From positions 4,155,001 through 4,219,000 of the forward strand of contig NC_023065.1 in NCBI RefSeq assembly GCF_000513295.1: a stretch of 64,000 nt of DNA, read 5' to 3'. This DNA is from Magnetospirillum gryphiswaldense MSR-1 v2 (lineage in GTDB: Bacteria; Pseudomonadota; Alphaproteobacteria; Rhodospirillales; Magnetospirillaceae). The notes under the pieces are model-generated. The model searched no databases and was not told the origin of the DNA. It was given only the letters and a program-made list of their open reading frames with translations. Made by a program: the position numbers and the translations under genes. Positions 38,323 to 47,070 of the stretch are shown one piece after another. Position 1 is the first letter of the stretch. The number at the start of each line of letters is the position of its first letter.

Positions 38323-38337
38323 TAACTGTAAATGAGC

Positions 38338-38628
38338 CTATGCGCCGAATGTGTCGATCATGTGGGCGAGTTTGAGATCCAACTGGCTGAGACCGCCACA
38401 CTCATGGGTGGATAAGGTAATGATGACCCGGTTGTAGACGTTGCTCCATTCCGGGTGATAATCCAGCTTTTCGGCCGCCAGGGCGACGCGACTGATGAAG
38501 CCGAAGGCCTGGGAAAAATCCTTGAATTTGAAATCCTTGGTGATGGCATCTCGGCCAGGGGAGGGGGCCCATCCGGACAAATCGGCCAGGGCTTGGGTTC
38601 GTTCTTCCGCAGTCAGGCGTTGGGGCAT
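38338..38628 (-). CDS. 4a-hydroxytetrahydrobiopterin dehydratase (PCD/PhhB)
   Basis: A 96-residue pterin-4a-carbinolamine dehydratase. It dehydrates the 4a-hydroxypterin formed by aromatic amino acid hydroxylases, or acts in Moco/folate-related pterin recycling. The signature [15 protein letters not shown] and the later [17 protein letters not shown] carry the conserved histidines and aspartate. Its size is typical. It diverges from the zincin-lon pair across 77 bases. Confidence 0.92.
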   Translation of the reverse strand: MPQRLTAEERTQALADLSGWAPSPGRDAITKDFKFKDFSQAFGFISRVALAAEKLDYHPEWSNVYNRVIITLSTHECGGLSQLDLKLAHMIDTFGA

Positions 38629-38705
38629 GGTGCATCCTGTCTATGATCACCCCATTTTTAATGGGCACCCTTCACGCCCGCTTCAAGGCGAGGTAAGCTG
38701 AGGTC

Positions 38706-39119
38706 ATGTCAAGAGTGATCCCCCCGCACACGGTTCCGCCCAGCCAGGCCGACCTGGAAACCATCGCCCACGCCGCCTTCGCCGAGATCCCCGAGGAGCT
38801 GCGCGTCTATGCCGCCGACGTGGTCATCCGCGTCGACGACTTTCCCGACGAGGACACCGAGCAGGAAATGGGGCTGGAAACCCCCTTCGACCTGCTGGGT
38901 TTGTATCGGGGGGTGTCCTTGCCGCTGCAAAGCTTTTCCGAATTCGGGCCGCGCAACGACGTCGACCAGATCTATCTGTATCGCCGCCCCATTTTGGATT
39001 ACTGGTGCGAAACCGGCGAGGATCTGACCAGCTTGGTCAAGCATGTGCTGATCCATGAGATCGGCCACCATTTCGGCTTCAGCGACGACGACATGGAACG
39101 CATCGAGGACGAAGCCTGA
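38706..39119 (+). CDS. Zincin-like metallopeptidase family protein
   Basis: A 137-residue member of the small zincin-like family found in many actinobacteria and alphaproteobacteria. The zinc-binding HExxH motif is in LIHEIGHHFGFSDDDM, where the third ligand would be the following histidine/aspartate region. There is no signal peptide. The stop overlaps the start of the Lon-family protease gene (TGATG), suggesting linked function in protein quality control. No substrate is known to me. Confidence 0.87.
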   Translation: MSRVIPPHTVPPSQADLETIAHAAFAEIPEELRVYAADVVIRVDDFPDEDTEQEMGLETPFDLLGLYRGVSLPLQSFSEFGPRNDVDQIYLYRRPILDYWCETGEDLTSLVKHVLIHEIGHHFGFSDDDMERIEDEA

Positions 39120-41524
39120 TGCTGCAATCGCCCTTGTCGCCAGAGCTCTTGTTCACCGTCTGCGATCCGCAATCGTTGCCGTTTGACAGCACTGACGACC
39201 TGGGGGATGCCGATGACGCGGTCGGACAGGAACGGGCGGTCGAGGCCATCCGTTTCGCCGTCGGCATGCGCCACCGTGGTTTCAACCTGTTCGCCCTGGG
39301 GCCGGAAGGTACCGGGCGGCGCTCGCTGGTGATGCGGCTGCTGTCGCGGCAGGCGGCAGAACGGGCGGCGCCCGGCGATTGGGTCTATGTCAACGATTTC
39401 GACCAGAACCAGCGGCCCAAGGTCTTGTCCTTGCCGGCGGGGCGCGCCAGTGGGCTGAAGAAGGACATGGATTGGCTGGTGGGGGAATTGGGCCAGGCCC
39501 TACCTGCCGCCTTCGAGGCCGAGGAATACCGCAACCGCCGGCAAGCCATCGAAGACGAGTTGAAGGAACGGCAGGAAACCGCCTTCGGCACCGTCGCCCA
39601 TGAGGCCGGGGAAAGCAGCGTGGCGCTGATCCGCACTCCCGTCGGTCTGGCCCTGGCGCCGATGAAGGACGGCGAGGTACTGTCGCCGGACGAGTTCAAG
39701 AAGCTGCCCGACGATTCCCAGGATCGCTTCAAGGCCGACATGGCGGCGTTGCAGGAAAAGCTGGAAGCGACCATCAAGCAGGTACCCAAATGGGAGCGCG
39801 AAACCCGGGCCCGCCTGCGTGCCCTGGATCACGACGTGGTCGCCTTCGCCATCGACCATCTGCTGGAAGAACTGACCGCCAAATACACCGATCTGCCGCA
39901 GGTGCAGACTTATTTGCAGGCGGTGTCGGCGGATGTCGCCGCCAATGTGGGCGACTTTCTGGGCGAGGATGAGCGGTCGAAGATACGCCGTGCCCTGGGG
40001 GGGGATTCATTCCGCCGCTACCGCGTCAACGTGCTGGTGGACAATGCCCAGGCCCAGGGCGCGCCGGTGGTCTATGAGGATTATCCGACCCAGCCCAATC
40101 TGATCGGTCGGGTCGAGCATCTGGCCCAGTACGGTGCCCTGATCACCGATTTCAACCTGATCCGCGCCGGTTCGCTGCACAAGGCCAATGGCGGCTTCCT
40201 GGTCATGGATGCGCGCAAGCTGTTGATGAACCCGTTCGCCTGGGAAGACCTGAAACGGGCGCTGAAGGCGCGCGAAATTCGCATCGAAAGCCCCGGCCAG
40301 TCCATGGGGCTGTTCTCCACCTTCAGCCTGGAGCCCGAGCCCATCCCCTTGGATATCAAGGTGGTGCTGATCGGCGACCCCATGCTGTATTACCTGCTGT
40401 CCCACCATGACCCGGAATTTTCCGAGTTGTTCAAGGTGGCCGCCGATTTCGATTGGCGCATGGACCGTTCGCCCCGGGCGGTGCTGGAATTGTCGCGCTC
40501 GGTGGCGGCTCTGGTGCGCAAGGAAGGCCTGTTACCGCTTGATCGCAGCGGCATGGCCCGGGTGATCGAGCAGGCTTCGCGTCTGGTCGAGGATGCGGAG
40601 AAACTGTCCACCCACATGGCCTCGCTGGCCGATCTGGTGCGCGAGGCCGATCATTGGGCTCATGCCGCCAGTGCCAGACAAATCGCCGCCGCCCATGTGC
40701 AGCAAGCCATCGATGCCGCCATCCGTCGCCAGGACCGGGTGCGTGAAAACGTGCAGGAGGAAATCCAGCGCGGCATCATCCACGTCGCCACCGATGGCGC
40801 CGAAATCGGCCAGATCAATGCCTTGGCGGTGCTGCAACTGGGTAATTTCGCCTTTGGTCATCCCGTCCGCATCACCGCGCGCATCCATGCCGGCAAGGGC
40901 GACGTCATCGACATCGAGCGCGAGGTCGATCTGGGCGGACCGTTGCACGGCAAGGGCGTGCTGATCCTGTCGGGCTTCTTGGCCGCCCGTTTCGGTGCGC
41001 ACGAGCCGCTGTCGCTGTCGGCGTCGCTGGTGTTCGAGCAATCCTATGGCGGCATCGACGGCGATTCCGCCTCGTCCACCGAATTGTACGTGCTGCTGTC
41101 GGCGCTGGCCGATCTGCCCATCCGCCAGGATCTGGCGGTGACCGGTTCGGTTGACCAGTTCGGACGGGTGCAGGCCATCGGCGGCGTCAACGAAAAGATC
41201 GAAGGCTTCTTCGACCTGTGCGCGGCGCGCGGCCTGAGCGGCAGCCAGGGGGTGCTGATTCCGGCCAGCAACGTCGCCCATCTGATGCTGCGCGCTGATG
41301 TGGTCGAGGCCTGCCGCCAGGGCCGCTTCGCCATTTATGCCATCGACCATGTGGATCAGGGCATCGAAGTGCTGACCGGAGTGCCGGCGGGCGAGGCCGA
41401 TGCCCAGGGCCGCTACCCCACCGGCACCGTCAACCGCAAGGTCCAGGCCCGTTTGGCCGCCTTCGCCAGCCGCGCCGCCCTGCGTCTGGTGCCCGAGCGG
41501 GACAAGAAGCCCGAGACGGAATAG
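39119..41524 (+). CDS. Lon-family ATP-dependent protease (LonB-like, AAA_32 type)
   Basis: An 801-residue AAA+ protease of COG1067. The N-terminal ATPase part has a Walker A of the form GPEGTGRRS with arginine in place of lysine, as is common in this branch, and a long helical insertion. The C-terminal Lon protease domain has the catalytic dyad Ser650 (in GDSAS) and Lys693 (in GGVNEKIEGF), 43 residues apart as in E. coli Lon. It is not the classical Lon, since the N-terminal substrate domain is absent. It is translationally coupled to the zincin gene. Confidence 0.92.
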   Translation: MLQSPLSPELLFTVCDPQSLPFDSTDDLGDADDAVGQERAVEAIRFAVGMRHRGFNLFALGPEGTGRRSLVMRLLSRQAAERAAPGDWVYVNDFDQNQRPKVLSLPAGRASGLKKDMDWLVGELGQALPAAFEAEEYRNRRQAIEDELKERQETAFGTVAHEAGESSVALIRTPVGLALAPMKDGEVLSPDEFKKLPDDSQDRFKADMAALQEKLEATIKQVPKWERETRARLRALDHDVVAFAIDHLLEELTAKYTDLPQVQTYLQAVSADVAANVGDFLGEDERSKIRRALGGDSFRRYRVNVLVDNAQAQGAPVVYEDYPTQPNLIGRVEHLAQYGALITDFNLIRAGSLHKANGGFLVMDARKLLMNPFAWEDLKRALKAREIRIESPGQSMGLFSTFSLEPEPIPLDIKVVLIGDPMLYYLLSHHDPEFSELFKVAADFDWRMDRSPRAVLELSRSVAALVRKEGLLPLDRSGMARVIEQASRLVEDAEKLSTHMASLADLVREADHWAHAASARQIAAAHVQQAIDAAIRRQDRVRENVQEEIQRGIIHVATDGAEIGQINALAVLQLGNFAFGHPVRITARIHAGKGDVIDIEREVDLGGPLHGKGVLILSGFLAARFGAHEPLSLSASLVFEQSYGGIDGDSASSTELYVLLSALADLPIRQDLAVTGSVDQFGRVQAIGGVNEKIEGFFDLCAARGLSGSQGVLIPASNVAHLMLRADVVEACRQGRFAIYAIDHVDQGIEVLTGVPAGEADAQGRYPTGTVNRKVQARLAAFASRAALRLVPERDKKPETE

Positions 41525-41642
41525 CACTGTTGCGCAGACGCAACGCTTGGATTCATTTGACTCGGATTCGCAATCAAGGCCTTTGCAGCGGGCCTGGGGA
41601 CATTATATGAGTCCCTGACAAATGTTGCATTGCCGAAAGCCG

Positions 41643-42251
41643 ATGATCCGTAGCACTGCCGCCTTGATGTTGTGTCTGCTCGCCGCCACCCCCGCATGGG
41701 GTGGTGATGCTGTGCGTCCGCGTCTGGTCCCTGGCGGCAATTCGCCGGCACTCCCCAGCTTGGCCGATGAAAATCGGGTGGCGGTCTATTCCTTGGGCGG
41801 ATTCAGCCTGGGCACGCTGTCGGCCCCGGCCGCCTCCACCCCCGGACTGTCTCTTGCCGGGGGTGACGGCATGGTGGTGGGCGGCTACACCGCCTATTCC
41901 GGTGATTGGTTGCGTCTGTCGACCTCGTTGGTCTCGGGCGGTGGTGTCGGCACCGCCGATTTCACCGCCAGCCAGATGGTTTCGCCCTTGGGCGTCGATG
42001 GCATCGCCGCCCTGTCCTTGGGCTATCAATGGACCCAGTCGGGCGCCTTCAGCCTGAATCCGGCGCAGATGGGGGTATCGGTGGGCTCTTTGGGCGCCGC
42101 CAACGATCTGTCGTTGTCGCTGTCCTTCACCCACGACGTCACCCCGTCGTTTTCCATGGGCGGCTTCGCCGCCGCCAGCCGGGGCGAGGACGAGGCCAGC
42201 AAGGTCAATTCCGGCCTGCATTTCGGCGCAGGGCTCGAGCTGAAGTTCTGA
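41643..42251 (+). CDS. Exported hypothetical protein, possible outer-membrane protein
   Basis: A 202-residue protein from ATG 41643 with a signal peptide ending AWGG near residue 20. The mature protein is rich in G, S, A, L and V with alternating strand-like segments (LSLAGGDGMVVGGYTAYSG, LSLSLSFTHDV, LHFGAGLELKF) and ends in phenylalanine, the usual last residue of an outer-membrane beta barrel. I do not recognise a family. The upstream 118-base gap contains a 6-bp hairpin without T tract near 41528. Convergent with icd. Confidence 0.6.
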   Translation: MIRSTAALMLCLLAATPAWGGDAVRPRLVPGGNSPALPSLADENRVAVYSLGGFSLGTLSAPAASTPGLSLAGGDGMVVGGYTAYSGDWLRLSTSLVSGGGVGTADFTASQMVSPLGVDGIAALSLGYQWTQSGAFSLNPAQMGVSVGSLGAANDLSLSLSFTHDVTPSFSMGGFAAASRGEDEASKVNSGLHFGAGLELKF

Positions 42252-42316
42252 TCTTCCCCAAACGATGCCTTTCTGGGCGGCTTCCGCCCCTGGGGCTTCT
42301 CATTGTCCCCAAACAA

Positions 42317-42350
42317 AAACCCCGCCGGATGCATCCGGCGGGGTTTCGTT
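42317..42350 (-). terminator. Bidirectional terminator between icd and the exported protein
   Basis: A long perfect stem built on AAACCCCGCCGGAT/ATCCGGCGGGGTTT (42317-42346). On the minus strand it is followed by TTGTTT, completing a T-rich tail for icd; on the plus strand a weaker TTTCGTT follows. It lies 24 bases past the icd stop. Confidence 0.85.
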
Positions 42351-42373
42351 GATCAGCGAGGATCGGATGGGTG

Positions 42374-43591
42374 TCAGGCGACGCCCATCTTCTTCTTCAG
42401 GTTTTCGTCCAGCTTGTCCAGGAACTGGGTGGTGGTCAGCCAGGGCTGATCGGGGCCGATCAGGATGGCCAGATCCTTGGTCATGAAGCCGGCTTCCACC
42501 GTCTCGACGCAGACTTCCTCCAAGGCGGTGGCGAACTTGGCCACCTCGGGAGTGTTGTCGAACTGGGCGCGGTACAGCAAGCCGCGGGTCCAGGCGAAGA
42601 TCGAGGCGATGGGGTTGGTCGAGGTTTCCTTGCCCTTCTGGTGCTCGCGGTAGTGACGGGTCACGGTACCGTGGGCGGCTTCGGCCTCGACGGTCTTGCC
42701 ATCGGGGGACAGCAGGACCGAGGTCATCAGGCCCAACGAGCCGAAGCCCTGGGCGACGGTGTCGGACTGGACGTCGCCGTCATAGTTCTTGCAGGCCCAG
42801 ACGAATTCACCCGACCACTTCAGGGCCGACGCGACCATGTCGTCGATCAGGCGGTGTTCGTAGGTCATGCCGTACTTGTCGAACTCGGCCTTGAATTCCT
42901 TCTCGTACACTTCCTGGAAGATGTCCTTGAAGCGACCGTCATAGGCCTTGAGAATGGTGTTCTTGGTCGACAGGTAGACCGGCCACTTCTTGGCCAGGCC
43001 GTAATTCATGCAGGCGCGGGCGAAACCACGGATGGATTCATCCAGGTTGTACATGCCCATGGCAACGCCCGAGCTGGGGAAGTTGAACACTTCGTGTTCG
43101 ATGACCTGACCGTCCTCGCCGACGAACTTCATGGTCAGGATGCCGGGGCCGGGCACCTTGAAATCGGTGGCGCGATACTGGTCGCCGAAAGCATGACGAC
43201 CGATGACGATGGGCTTGGTCCAGCCGGGAACCAGGCGCGGCACGTTCTGGCAGATGATCGGCTCGCGGAACACGGTGCCGTCAAGGATGTTGCGGATGGT
43301 GCCGTTGGGCGACTTCCACATCTTCTTGAGGTTGAATTCCTTCACGCGCGCTTCATCGGGGGTGATGGTGGCGCACTTGACGCCGACGCCGTACTTCTTG
43401 ATGGCTTCGGCGGCATCGATGGTGACTTGGTCATTGGTTTCGTCGCGGTACTCGACGCCCAGGTCGTAGTACTTCAGATCCACGTCCAGATAGGGCAGGA
43501 TCAGCTTGTCCTTAATGAACTTCCAGATGATGCGGGTCATCTCGTCGCCGTCGAGCTCGACGATGGGATTGGCGACCTTGATCTTATTCAT
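42374..43591 (-). CDS. icd: Isocitrate dehydrogenase (NADP+)
   Basis: TCA-cycle enzyme converting isocitrate to 2-oxoglutarate. 405 residues, of the eukaryote-like homodimeric class usual in alphaproteobacteria. It begins [18 protein letters not shown], has the substrate loop [19 protein letters not shown], the conserved [20 protein letters not shown] and the coenzyme region [18 protein letters not shown] 43591 is the natural start. Transcribed alone and closed by a strong terminator; a candidate promoter is at 43685-43712. Confidence 0.96.
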   Translation of the reverse strand: MNKIKVANPIVELDGDEMTRIIWKFIKDKLILPYLDVDLKYYDLGVEYRDETNDQVTIDAAEAIKKYGVGVKCATITPDEARVKEFNLKKMWKSPNGTIRNILDGTVFREPIICQNVPRLVPGWTKPIVIGRHAFGDQYRATDFKVPGPGILTMKFVGEDGQVIEHEVFNFPSSGVAMGMYNLDESIRGFARACMNYGLAKKWPVYLSTKNTILKAYDGRFKDIFQEVYEKEFKAEFDKYGMTYEHRLIDDMVASALKWSGEFVWACKNYDGDVQSDTVAQGFGSLGLMTSVLLSPDGKTVEAEAAHGTVTRHYREHQKGKETSTNPIASIFAWTRGLLYRAQFDNTPEVAKFATALEEVCVETVEAGFMTKDLAILIGPDQPWLTTTQFLDKLDENLKKKMGVA

Positions 43592-43684
43592 CGACGTGTT
43601 CCCCGTGTTGACGGTATTGGCAAAATTCCGCTGGGGTGCGCCTCACGTCATGCGGAGACCTGACAAACCCCGGACAGCGGGGGC

Positions 43685-43712
43685 ACGATAGCATTCCCGA
43701 CCACGAACGCAA
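43685..43712 (-). promoter_or_regulatory. Candidate sigma-70 promoter of icd
   Basis: On the minus strand TTGCGT (43712-43707), a 16-base spacer and TATCGT (43690-43685), about 94 bases upstream of the icd start. Spacing is good but both boxes are imperfect. Confidence 0.35.
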
Positions 43713-43798
43713 GCGGCAAAAACTACACCTATGGATGGGAAACGGGCAGGGCGGGTAATTCGGTATCGATTTTCCGTAACCTGAAATTTCGACAACCC

Positions 43799-43811
43799 GT
43801 GATATTGTCAC
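43799..43811. promoter_or_regulatory. GTGA-N5-TCAC palindrome upstream of cytochrome c'
   Basis: A perfect 4+4 inverted repeat with a 5-base spacer, 65 bases before the cytochrome c' start. It resembles half sites of the Crp/FNR superfamily, but the spacing is odd (5 rather than 4 or 6), so the regulator is uncertain. Confidence 0.35.
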
Positions 43812-43876
43812 AGACGCCCCCGAGGCTTGGGAGTAAGCCCTGGGGACGAAGATCAATCGGACGGAGGACTTTTTCC

Positions 43877-44335
43877 ATGCGTTTCATCCCCAAGGCCATG
43901 ACCGCCGCCGCTTTGGCCGTCGCCGTGATCGGCTTTGCCGCCCCCGCTTCGGCCCAGCAGAAGCCGGAGGAAACCTTGAAGATGCGCCAAGGTCTGTTCC
44001 AGGCGGTGCGCATGAATTTCGGCCCCATCGGCGCCTTCGCCCAGGGCAAGGGCGATCTGCCCGCCGATGCCGCCGCCAAGGCCGAGAACGTGGCCGCTTT
44101 GGCCCGCATGCTGCCCATGGCCTTCGGCAAGGGTTCGGAAGCATTGTCGGGCAGCAACACCAAGGCCGAGGCTTTCACCTCCGCCGATTTCCTCAAGGGC
44201 TTCCCGATGATGGAGGAAGCGGCCGTGAAGCTGGCCGCCGCCGCCAAGTCGGGTGATGCCGAGGCCATCAAGGCCGCCGTCGGTGGCGTTGGCAAGACCT
44301 GCAAGGGCTGTCACGACACCTTCCGCAAGGAATAG
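43877..44335 (+). CDS. Cytochrome c' (class II c-type cytochrome)
   Basis: A 152-residue periplasmic heme protein. A signal peptide occupies residues 1-26 (ending ASAQ). The mature four-helix bundle carries the single heme motif CKGCH near the C-terminus, as is diagnostic for class II. Cytochromes c' bind nitric oxide and protect against nitrosative stress. ATG 43877 has GGAGG upstream. A palindrome lies 65 bases upstream and a strong terminator follows. A b-type cytochrome gene that often pairs with cytochrome c' lies 0.9 kb downstream on the opposite strand, with a hydrolase gene between. Confidence 0.93.
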   Translation: MRFIPKAMTAAALAVAVIGFAAPASAQQKPEETLKMRQGLFQAVRMNFGPIGAFAQGKGDLPADAAAKAENVAALARMLPMAFGKGSEALSGSNTKAEAFTSADFLKGFPMMEEAAVKLAAAAKSGDAEAIKAAVGGVGKTCKGCHDTFRKE

Positions 44336-44363
44336 AACTGAACCGCCGTCTTGGCGTATGATC

Positions 44364-44393
44364 GGCTCCGCGTTTCGACGCGGAGCCTTTTTT
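44364..44393 (+). terminator. Rho-independent terminator of cytochrome c'
   Basis: A 9-bp stem GGCTCCGCG/CGCGGAGCC (44364-44372, 44379-44387) with a 6-base loop is followed by TTTTTT. It ends 13 bases before the hydrolase start. Confidence 0.92.
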
Positions 44394-44405
44394 ATTGGGG
44401 GGCGC

Positions 44406-45182
44406 ATGCGTTTTGTCCTGACGCTGGTTTTCTTGGTGCTCTCGGCCTTGCCCGCCCAGGCGTTGGACCCGGCCTCCACCGGGGTGGTCCTGCTGCATGG
44501 CAAGTGGAGCAAGCCCGAGCAGATGAAGCCGGTGCAGCAAAGTTTGGGCGCCGCCGGCTTTACCGTCGTCGTCCCTCAGATGCCGTGGTCGGCGATGCGG
44601 CTGTATGACCGCTCGTTCGATCAGGCCATGGACGAGATCGACGCGGCGGTTGCCGGTCTGCGTGCCAATGGGGCCAAGCGGGTGGTGATTGTCGGGCAAA
44701 GCATGGGCGCCAACGCCGCCTGGAACTATGCCACCTTGGGACGCGGTTTGGCGGCTGTGGTGCTGATCGCCCCCGGTCATCTACCCGATCTCGGCCATCT
44801 GCGTGACAGTGCAGCCGCCGATGTGGTTCAGGCACGGCAAATGCTGGCATCCGGCGATGGGGATAAGGTGATGCCGATCACCGATTACAATACCGGAAAT
44901 CGCACCCGCTCCCTGTCCATGCCGGCCGGGGTGTTCCTGTCCTATTTCGCCCCCGACGGTCCTGCCGCCATGGGGGAAAGGGCAGGGCAAATCCGCGAGC
45001 GGAATATATTGTGGCTGGCGCCCAAGCAGGATCCGATCACCAGGATATTCGCCGAGCAGGTGGCGCCCAAACTGCCCGCCGCTATCGTCTTTAGCCGACA
45101 GGACATGGATAGCGACCATCTGGGGGCGCCCGCCGCCGCCGCCGAACCGTTGACGCAATGGCTGCTGGCGCTGGGGGATTAA
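44406..45182 (+). CDS. Exported alpha/beta-hydrolase-fold protein
   Basis: A 258-residue periplasmic protein: signal peptide residues 1-19 (ending AQAL), then an alpha/beta hydrolase core. HG appears in VVLLHGKWSKPEQ (oxyanion region), the nucleophile serine in VVIVGQSMGANAAW, and acid/histidine candidates in the C-terminal DMDSDHLG. It resembles DUF3530-like hydrolases, but the substrate is unknown. ATG 44406 follows a G-run. It lies directly after the cytochrome c' terminator, so it needs its own promoter or read-through. A 29-base tandem repeat begins at its stop codon. Confidence 0.8.
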   Translation: MRFVLTLVFLVLSALPAQALDPASTGVVLLHGKWSKPEQMKPVQQSLGAAGFTVVVPQMPWSAMRLYDRSFDQAMDEIDAAVAGLRANGAKRVVIVGQSMGANAAWNYATLGRGLAAVVLIAPGHLPDLGHLRDSAAADVVQARQMLASGDGDKVMPITDYNTGNRTRSLSMPAGVFLSYFAPDGPAAMGERAGQIRERNILWLAPKQDPITRIFAEQVAPKLPAAIVFSRQDMDSDHLGAPAAAAEPLTQWLLALGD

Positions 45183-45289
45183 ACGCCGGCGCCTCCGGCT
45201 GATTCATTAAAACGCCGGCGCCTCCGGCTAATTCATTAAAACGCCGGCGCCTCCGGCTAATTCGTTAAAACGCCGGCGCCTCCGGCGCC
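45181..45289. repeat. 29-bp tandem repeat, 3.75 copies, at the cytochrome b 3' end
   Basis: Units at 45181-45209, 45210-45238, 45239-45267 and a partial at 45268-45289. They are near identical, with single-base changes (TGATTC/TAATTC, CATTA/CGTTA). Each unit contains a small hairpin GCCGG-CGCCT-CCGGC. The partial copy at the right is the coding end of the minus-strand cytochrome b gene (EAPAF and stop), so the array looks like repeated duplication of that gene's last codons and stop. The array fills the space between two convergent genes. No unique spacers, hence not CRISPR. Confidence 0.9.
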
Positions 45290-45948
45290 AGGGCCAACCC
45301 TCCCCAAACCACCAGACAAGCCACCGCCAGGGCGGCCAAGGCCAGCAGCGGATGACGGAAGCGGATGCCTTCGACCCCCTCGGGCGCCTGCTTTTCACCG
45401 GTGATCATGGCCCGGACCAGATCGTCCTTCTTCACCAGACGATAAAACAGCACCGCCGCCAGATGCACGGCGATGAAGGCCAGCAGCAGCTTGAAGCCGA
45501 TGCGGTGCAGCGACGACAGCAGGGCCACGTCCTTGGATGACAGCAGATGGGCCAGCGGGCCTTGGCTTAAGATGTCGTCGCTGGTGAACAGGCCGGTGAC
45601 GCCCTGAACCAGCACCAAGGTCAGCAGGGCCAGCACGCTGAAAGCCCCCAACGGGTTGTGACCGACCGAGCGCACGGCGCCGTTGCGGGCGGCGGTCAGA
45701 TAGGCCAGAACTGATTTGGGGCCGCGGACGAAATGGCTGAAGCGGGCGGTTTCACTGCCGATCACCCCCCAGATCAGGCGGAACAGGATCAATGCGATCA
45801 CCGCCGGGCCGACCAGCATGTGGATCAACAACTGTCCAAGCTCACCGCTTACTCCCATCACGATGATCAGCAGCACCAGAGCCCAGTGGAACAGCCGGGT
45901 GGGCAGATCCCAGACTTTGACGCGGCGGATGGGGGGGGATGGGCGCAT
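45265..45948 (-). CDS. Cytochrome b561-family di-heme membrane protein
   Basis: A 227-residue inner-membrane cytochrome b with four main helices. Heme-ligand histidines are expected in TRLFHWALVLL, in the second helix near LLIHMLVGP, and in SLHRIGFKLLLAFIAVHLAAV. A short fifth hydrophobic segment closes the protein. It resembles the b-type partner commonly encoded beside cytochrome c' in proteobacteria. Here it is on the opposite strand, with a hydrolase gene between them. Its 3' end is the source of the 29-base tandem repeat. Confidence 0.87.
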   Translation of the reverse strand: MRPSPPIRRVKVWDLPTRLFHWALVLLIIVMGVSGELGQLLIHMLVGPAVIALILFRLIWGVIGSETARFSHFVRGPKSVLAYLTAARNGAVRSVGHNPLGAFSVLALLTLVLVQGVTGLFTSDDILSQGPLAHLLSSKDVALLSSLHRIGFKLLLAFIAVHLAAVLFYRLVKKDDLVRAMITGEKQAPEGVEGIRFRHPLLALAALAVACLVVWGGLALAPEAPAF

Positions 45949-46125
45949 GCTTTGTCTCCTGATGTCGTCGGCTGATTTTTCCGTGTTGGTTGTCTGCGGT
46001 CAATGAATGATCCAGCACGTCGCCCATGCCCATCGGCCATAACCATCGTCCAGGATGCTTGCTCTGGGGGGCGCGAGGCGCTACGCTTTCCCCGATTCCC
46101 TGAAGCCACCCTGGCGGATGCCTCT

Positions 46126-47058
46126 TTGACCCGACCCGTATTCATTTCCCTGATCGGACTGGCCGCTGCGCTGCTGGCCGTGTTGTTGGCCCTGACCCTG
46201 GGCAAAGATGACGACGGCAAGGCCGTGGCCACCGTGGGCGGAACCAATGCCCCCGCCGTCAGCGGCGACGCTGCGGCCAACGACCCCAGCTTCGACGTGG
46301 TCCGCATCGGCGAGCGCGGCGATGCCGTTCTGGCTGGCCGGGCCGTGCCCAAGGCCGAGGTGGTCATTCTCGACGGTGGGGTCGAAATCGGTCGGACCAT
46401 CGCCGATGGTCGGGGTGAGTGGGTGTTCGTGCCCAGCACTCCCATGGCCTCCGGTGCGCGCCAGTTGACCTTGCGGGCTCACAATCCCGATGGTTCGGTG
46501 ACCAATTCCGGCGCCCCGGTGGTGTTGGTGGTCCCTGATCGTCCGGGGGAGCAGATTCTGGCGTTCAAGCCGCTGCCTGGAGGTGGCGCCAAGTTGTTGA
46601 TCGGTCCGCCCTTGGGCGAGGGCGGTATCTCCATCGACATCGTCGAGGCTGACAACAAGGGGCGCCTGTTCATCGGTGGGCGCGGTCCCGCCGGCGGCAA
46701 GGTTCATGTCTATCTGGGCAATGCTTTCGTCGGCGCCGCTACCGTCGAAAGCGACGGTACCTGGAAGGTGACCGCCACCCTGCCGAAGGGTGACAACATC
46801 ACCGTGCGGGCCGATCTGGTCGATGCCAAGGGCAAGGTGCTGGCGCGGGTGGAAATGCCGGTGGCCGCGCAAGGCGAACTGAAAGCCGCATCCGACACGG
46901 CGGTGGTGGTGTCGGCGGGCAATTCGTTGTGGCGCATCGCCCGGCGTATCTATGGCTCGGGTGAGGCCTACACCATTATTTATAAGGCCAATAAGGACAA
47001 CATCCGCGATCCCGACCTGATCTATCCCGGTCAGGTGTTCCAGTTGCCCAAGCGTTAA
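46126..47058 (+). CDS. Membrane-anchored LysM peptidoglycan-binding protein
   Basis: About 310 residues. An N-terminal signal-anchor helix (VFISLIGLAAALLAVLLALTL) is followed by an extracytoplasmic region with two bacterial Ig/cohesin-like beta segments (VVRIGERGDAVLAGRAVPKA and RLFIGGRGPAGGKVHVYLGN) and a C-terminal LysM domain (NSLWRIARRIYGSGEAY through YPGQVFQLPKR). It probably binds peptidoglycan. The frame is open from ATG 46003, but that would place 41 polar residues before the anchor. A TTG at 46126 with GGCGGA upstream puts the anchor at the N-terminus, so I use it. Tail-to-tail with the next gene. Confidence 0.8.
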   Translation: MTRPVFISLIGLAAALLAVLLALTLGKDDDGKAVATVGGTNAPAVSGDAAANDPSFDVVRIGERGDAVLAGRAVPKAEVVILDGGVEIGRTIADGRGEWVFVPSTPMASGARQLTLRAHNPDGSVTNSGAPVVLVVPDRPGEQILAFKPLPGGGAKLLIGPPLGEGGISIDIVEADNKGRLFIGGRGPAGGKVHVYLGNAFVGAATVESDGTWKVTATLPKGDNITVRADLVDAKGKVLARVEMPVAAQGELKAASDTAVVVSAGNSLWRIARRIYGSGEAYTIIYKANKDNIRDPDLIYPGQVFQLPKR

Positions 47059-47070
47059 CGCGCCGGAAAC

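Noticed and set aside
45181-45289. CRISPR array
   Set aside because: The 29-base units are contiguous with no unique spacers, and no cas genes are present; it is a plain tandem repeat.
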